Origin: Hellea sp.
GTDB taxonomy: Bacteria > Pseudomonadota > Alphaproteobacteria > Caulobacterales > Maricaulaceae
NCBI GenBank assembly: GCA_029250925.1
Contig: JAQXEH010000030.1
Coordinates: 62,001 to 126,000 of the forward strand
Direction: 5' to 3'
DNA length: 64,000 nt
The notes below the pieces were generated by a model. The model saw only the letters and a list, made by a program, of their open reading frames with translations. It searched no databases and had not been told where the DNA came from. Position numbers and translations under genes: made by a program. This document shows, one piece after another, positions 62,504 to 64,000 of this stretch (position 1 is the stretch's first letter; every line of letters begins with the position of its first letter).

Positions 62504-63187
62504 TTATGAATCCTTTTTATAACTCTCAATTAAGCGTAAACGTTCATTTATTTGCCCTCTAACCAGTGCGGACTCTATGCTATTGGGATTAATTTGCAGT
62601 GAATTATTAATGTCTTTCTTAGCTGCATTAAGATTTCCTTGCTTCAAATTCACATTAGCACGGTAACGTAACGCATCAGCATTTTCCGGCTCACTGATTA
62701 ACGCTGAGTCTAAATCCATTATAGCGTCCTGATAACGCCCTAAAGCGAAGTAAGATCGGGCCCTAATAATAAAAAGTGGCACAAAGCCATCAACAAGCTC
62801 CAAACCCTTGGAGGCCGAAGAATAGGCATTTTCAGGACTACCACTAATTAACCAAAAATTCGCCGCCTCCGCATAAAAATTAGCACGCATAATATTAGTT
62901 CCGCCATCTGAGGCAATTGCGAGGGCATCCAGCCTCGCAGCTGCCTCAACTTCATGTCCAAGCGCAAAAAGTGACATAGCAACACAATGTTTTGCCCTCC
63001 TACCGCCTCCTTCATCTTGCCAAATCATAGCCATTTCAAAGGCCATGGAAGTATCTTTCGATATTTGCTCCAAACATAACTTATGTTTTTTATCAAATTC
63101 TGATGTTAAGTTCTTGGCCCAAGAGCTATCAGCAAAAATCATTGCAATGGTATAGAAACTCAATAGGACTAAACGTATAAATCTCAT
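62504..63187 (-). CDS. Secreted TPR-repeat protein
   Basis: Signal peptide MRFIRLVLLSFYTIAMIFADSSWAKN; repeats such as YFALGRYQDAIMDLDSALISEPENADALRYRANVNLKQGNLNAAKKDINNSLQINPNSI. Start at 63187 preferred over the ORF-track start 63337. Confidence 0.85.
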   Translation of the reverse strand: MRFIRLVLLSFYTIAMIFADSSWAKNLTSEFDKKHKLCLEQISKDTSMAFEMAMIWQDEGGGRRAKHCVAMSLFALGHEVEAAARLDALAIASDGGTNIMRANFYAEAANFWLISGSPENAYSSASKGLELVDGFVPLFIIRARSYFALGRYQDAIMDLDSALISEPENADALRYRANVNLKQGNLNAAKKDINNSLQINPNSIESALVRGQINERLRLIESYKKDS

Positions 63188-63222
63188 AATCTTTTCTCTA
63201 ATCAATAGGATTAATATCATCA

Positions 63223-64000
63223 ATGGTTCGAAACAATAAATATAGCAAGAGCACTGCTCTTTTCTTAGGAGCAGGTTACTGCGCCCAAGAAATGTATGCA
63301 CCTTTATTGGATCAAGGTTATAAAGTCTATGTAACAACTAGAACCAAAAAACGACATTCACTTCTCAAGAAATGCGGAGTAATTCCTCTAATATTTAACG
63401 GAGCAATTAATTCAAAGCTATATAATATAATTGGTGACGCTTGCATAATTCTATCTTCGATGGCGCCAGTAAACGGCATTGATCCGTTTTTAAATAAATT
63501 ACCTATTGATCAAAAAAAATTGATGGAAAGTACCCAATGGGTAGGATATCTCTCTTCAACAAGTGTTTATGGAAATAAAAATGGTCAATGGGTCTTTGAA
63601 GATGAGCTTCTATACCCCTCCACAACTAGAGGGAAAGAAAGACTTAATGCTGAAATACAATGGTTGGAAATAGGAGCACCTGTGCATATTTTCCGTTTGG
63701 CTGGGATATACGGGCCTAGCAGGAATAATTTCCAAAAAATAAAACAAAACAAAGCGCAGAATATAATAAAAGAAGATCATGTGACTAACAGAGTTCATGT
63801 TGGAGATGTAGCTAACGCAATTTTAACGTCTATTGCCAATCCCGACCCTTACAGAATTTACAATGTTTCAGATGGGAACCCGGCCCCCCCGCAAGATGTA
63901 ATAAATTTTTCTGCCCACCTTTTAGGCATATCTACGCCCCCGCTAATTGAATACGAAGGATTAGAATTACCAGCTAAGAAAAAAAGTTTTTATCAAGAAA
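63223..64000 (+). CDS. SDR-family NAD(P)-dependent epimerase-like protein, runs off the right edge
   Basis: Manual translation from ATG 63223: MVRNNKYSKSTALFLGAGYCAQEMYAPLLDQGYKVYVTTRT...VGYLSSTSVYGNKNGQWVFEDE...VHIFRLAGIYGPSRN...RVHVGDVANAIL. Open at the window edge, so absent from the ORF track. Confidence 0.87.
   Translation, partial: MVRNNKYSKSTALFLGAGYCAQEMYAPLLDQGYKVYVTTRTKKRHSLLKKCGVIPLIFNGAINSKLYNIIGDACIILSSMAPVNGIDPFLNKLPIDQKKLMESTQWVGYLSSTSVYGNKNGQWVFEDELLYPSTTRGKERLNAEIQWLEIGAPVHIFRLAGIYGPSRNNFQKIKQNKAQNIIKEDHVTNRVHVGDVANAILTSIANPDPYRIYNVSDGNPAPPQDVINFSAHLLGISTPPLIEYEGLELPAKKKSFYQE

Noticed and set aside
63188-63337. Extended N-terminus of the TPR protein
   Set aside because: A proper signal peptide begins at 63187, and the extension overlaps the divergent epimerase gene.

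Overview
The 64 kb window is AT-rich, gene-dense DNA that looks like the chromosomal backbone of an alphaproteobacterium, probably a small-genome uncultured or marine lineage. Supporting markers are GcrA, DUF2794, a YlxR-L7Ae type protein and BolA/J-domain/CobS-CobT next to each other. Most of the left and centre is conserved housekeeping synteny on the minus strand: mutS-glnD-murJ-trpS, nfu-tsaB-rimI-fur-miaB-phoH-ybeY-corC-lnt-trmB, then rimP-nusA-ylxR-infB-rbfA-truB-rpsO-pnp. It also holds groES-groEL, one tRNA-Leu(CAA), murI, argD-argF, mnmC, a molybdopterin oxidoreductase and a bfr/bfd iron-storage locus. Two edge genes are truncated by the window and absent from the ORF track: a GT39-like glycosyltransferase on the left and an SDR epimerase on the right. 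I saw no rRNA, CRISPR array, transposon, prophage or obvious defence island, and I cannot support a claim of a wholly new biological system. The most interesting signals are regulatory: five Fur/Mur-like 7-1-7 palindromes at bfd/bfr, an inverted repeat overlapping a DnaA-like box upstream of gcrA, an RpoH-like promoter plus a strong groES-groEL intergenic hairpin, and a hairpin-rich rpsO-pnp spacer. A few under-characterised proteins are also worth a look: the Cys-rich J-domain protein beside CobS/CobT, a stand-alone 106-aa membrane protein, a C39-like lipoprotein next to AmpG, and tandem hotdog thioesterases. All assignments come from reading motifs and gene order; no database search was run.
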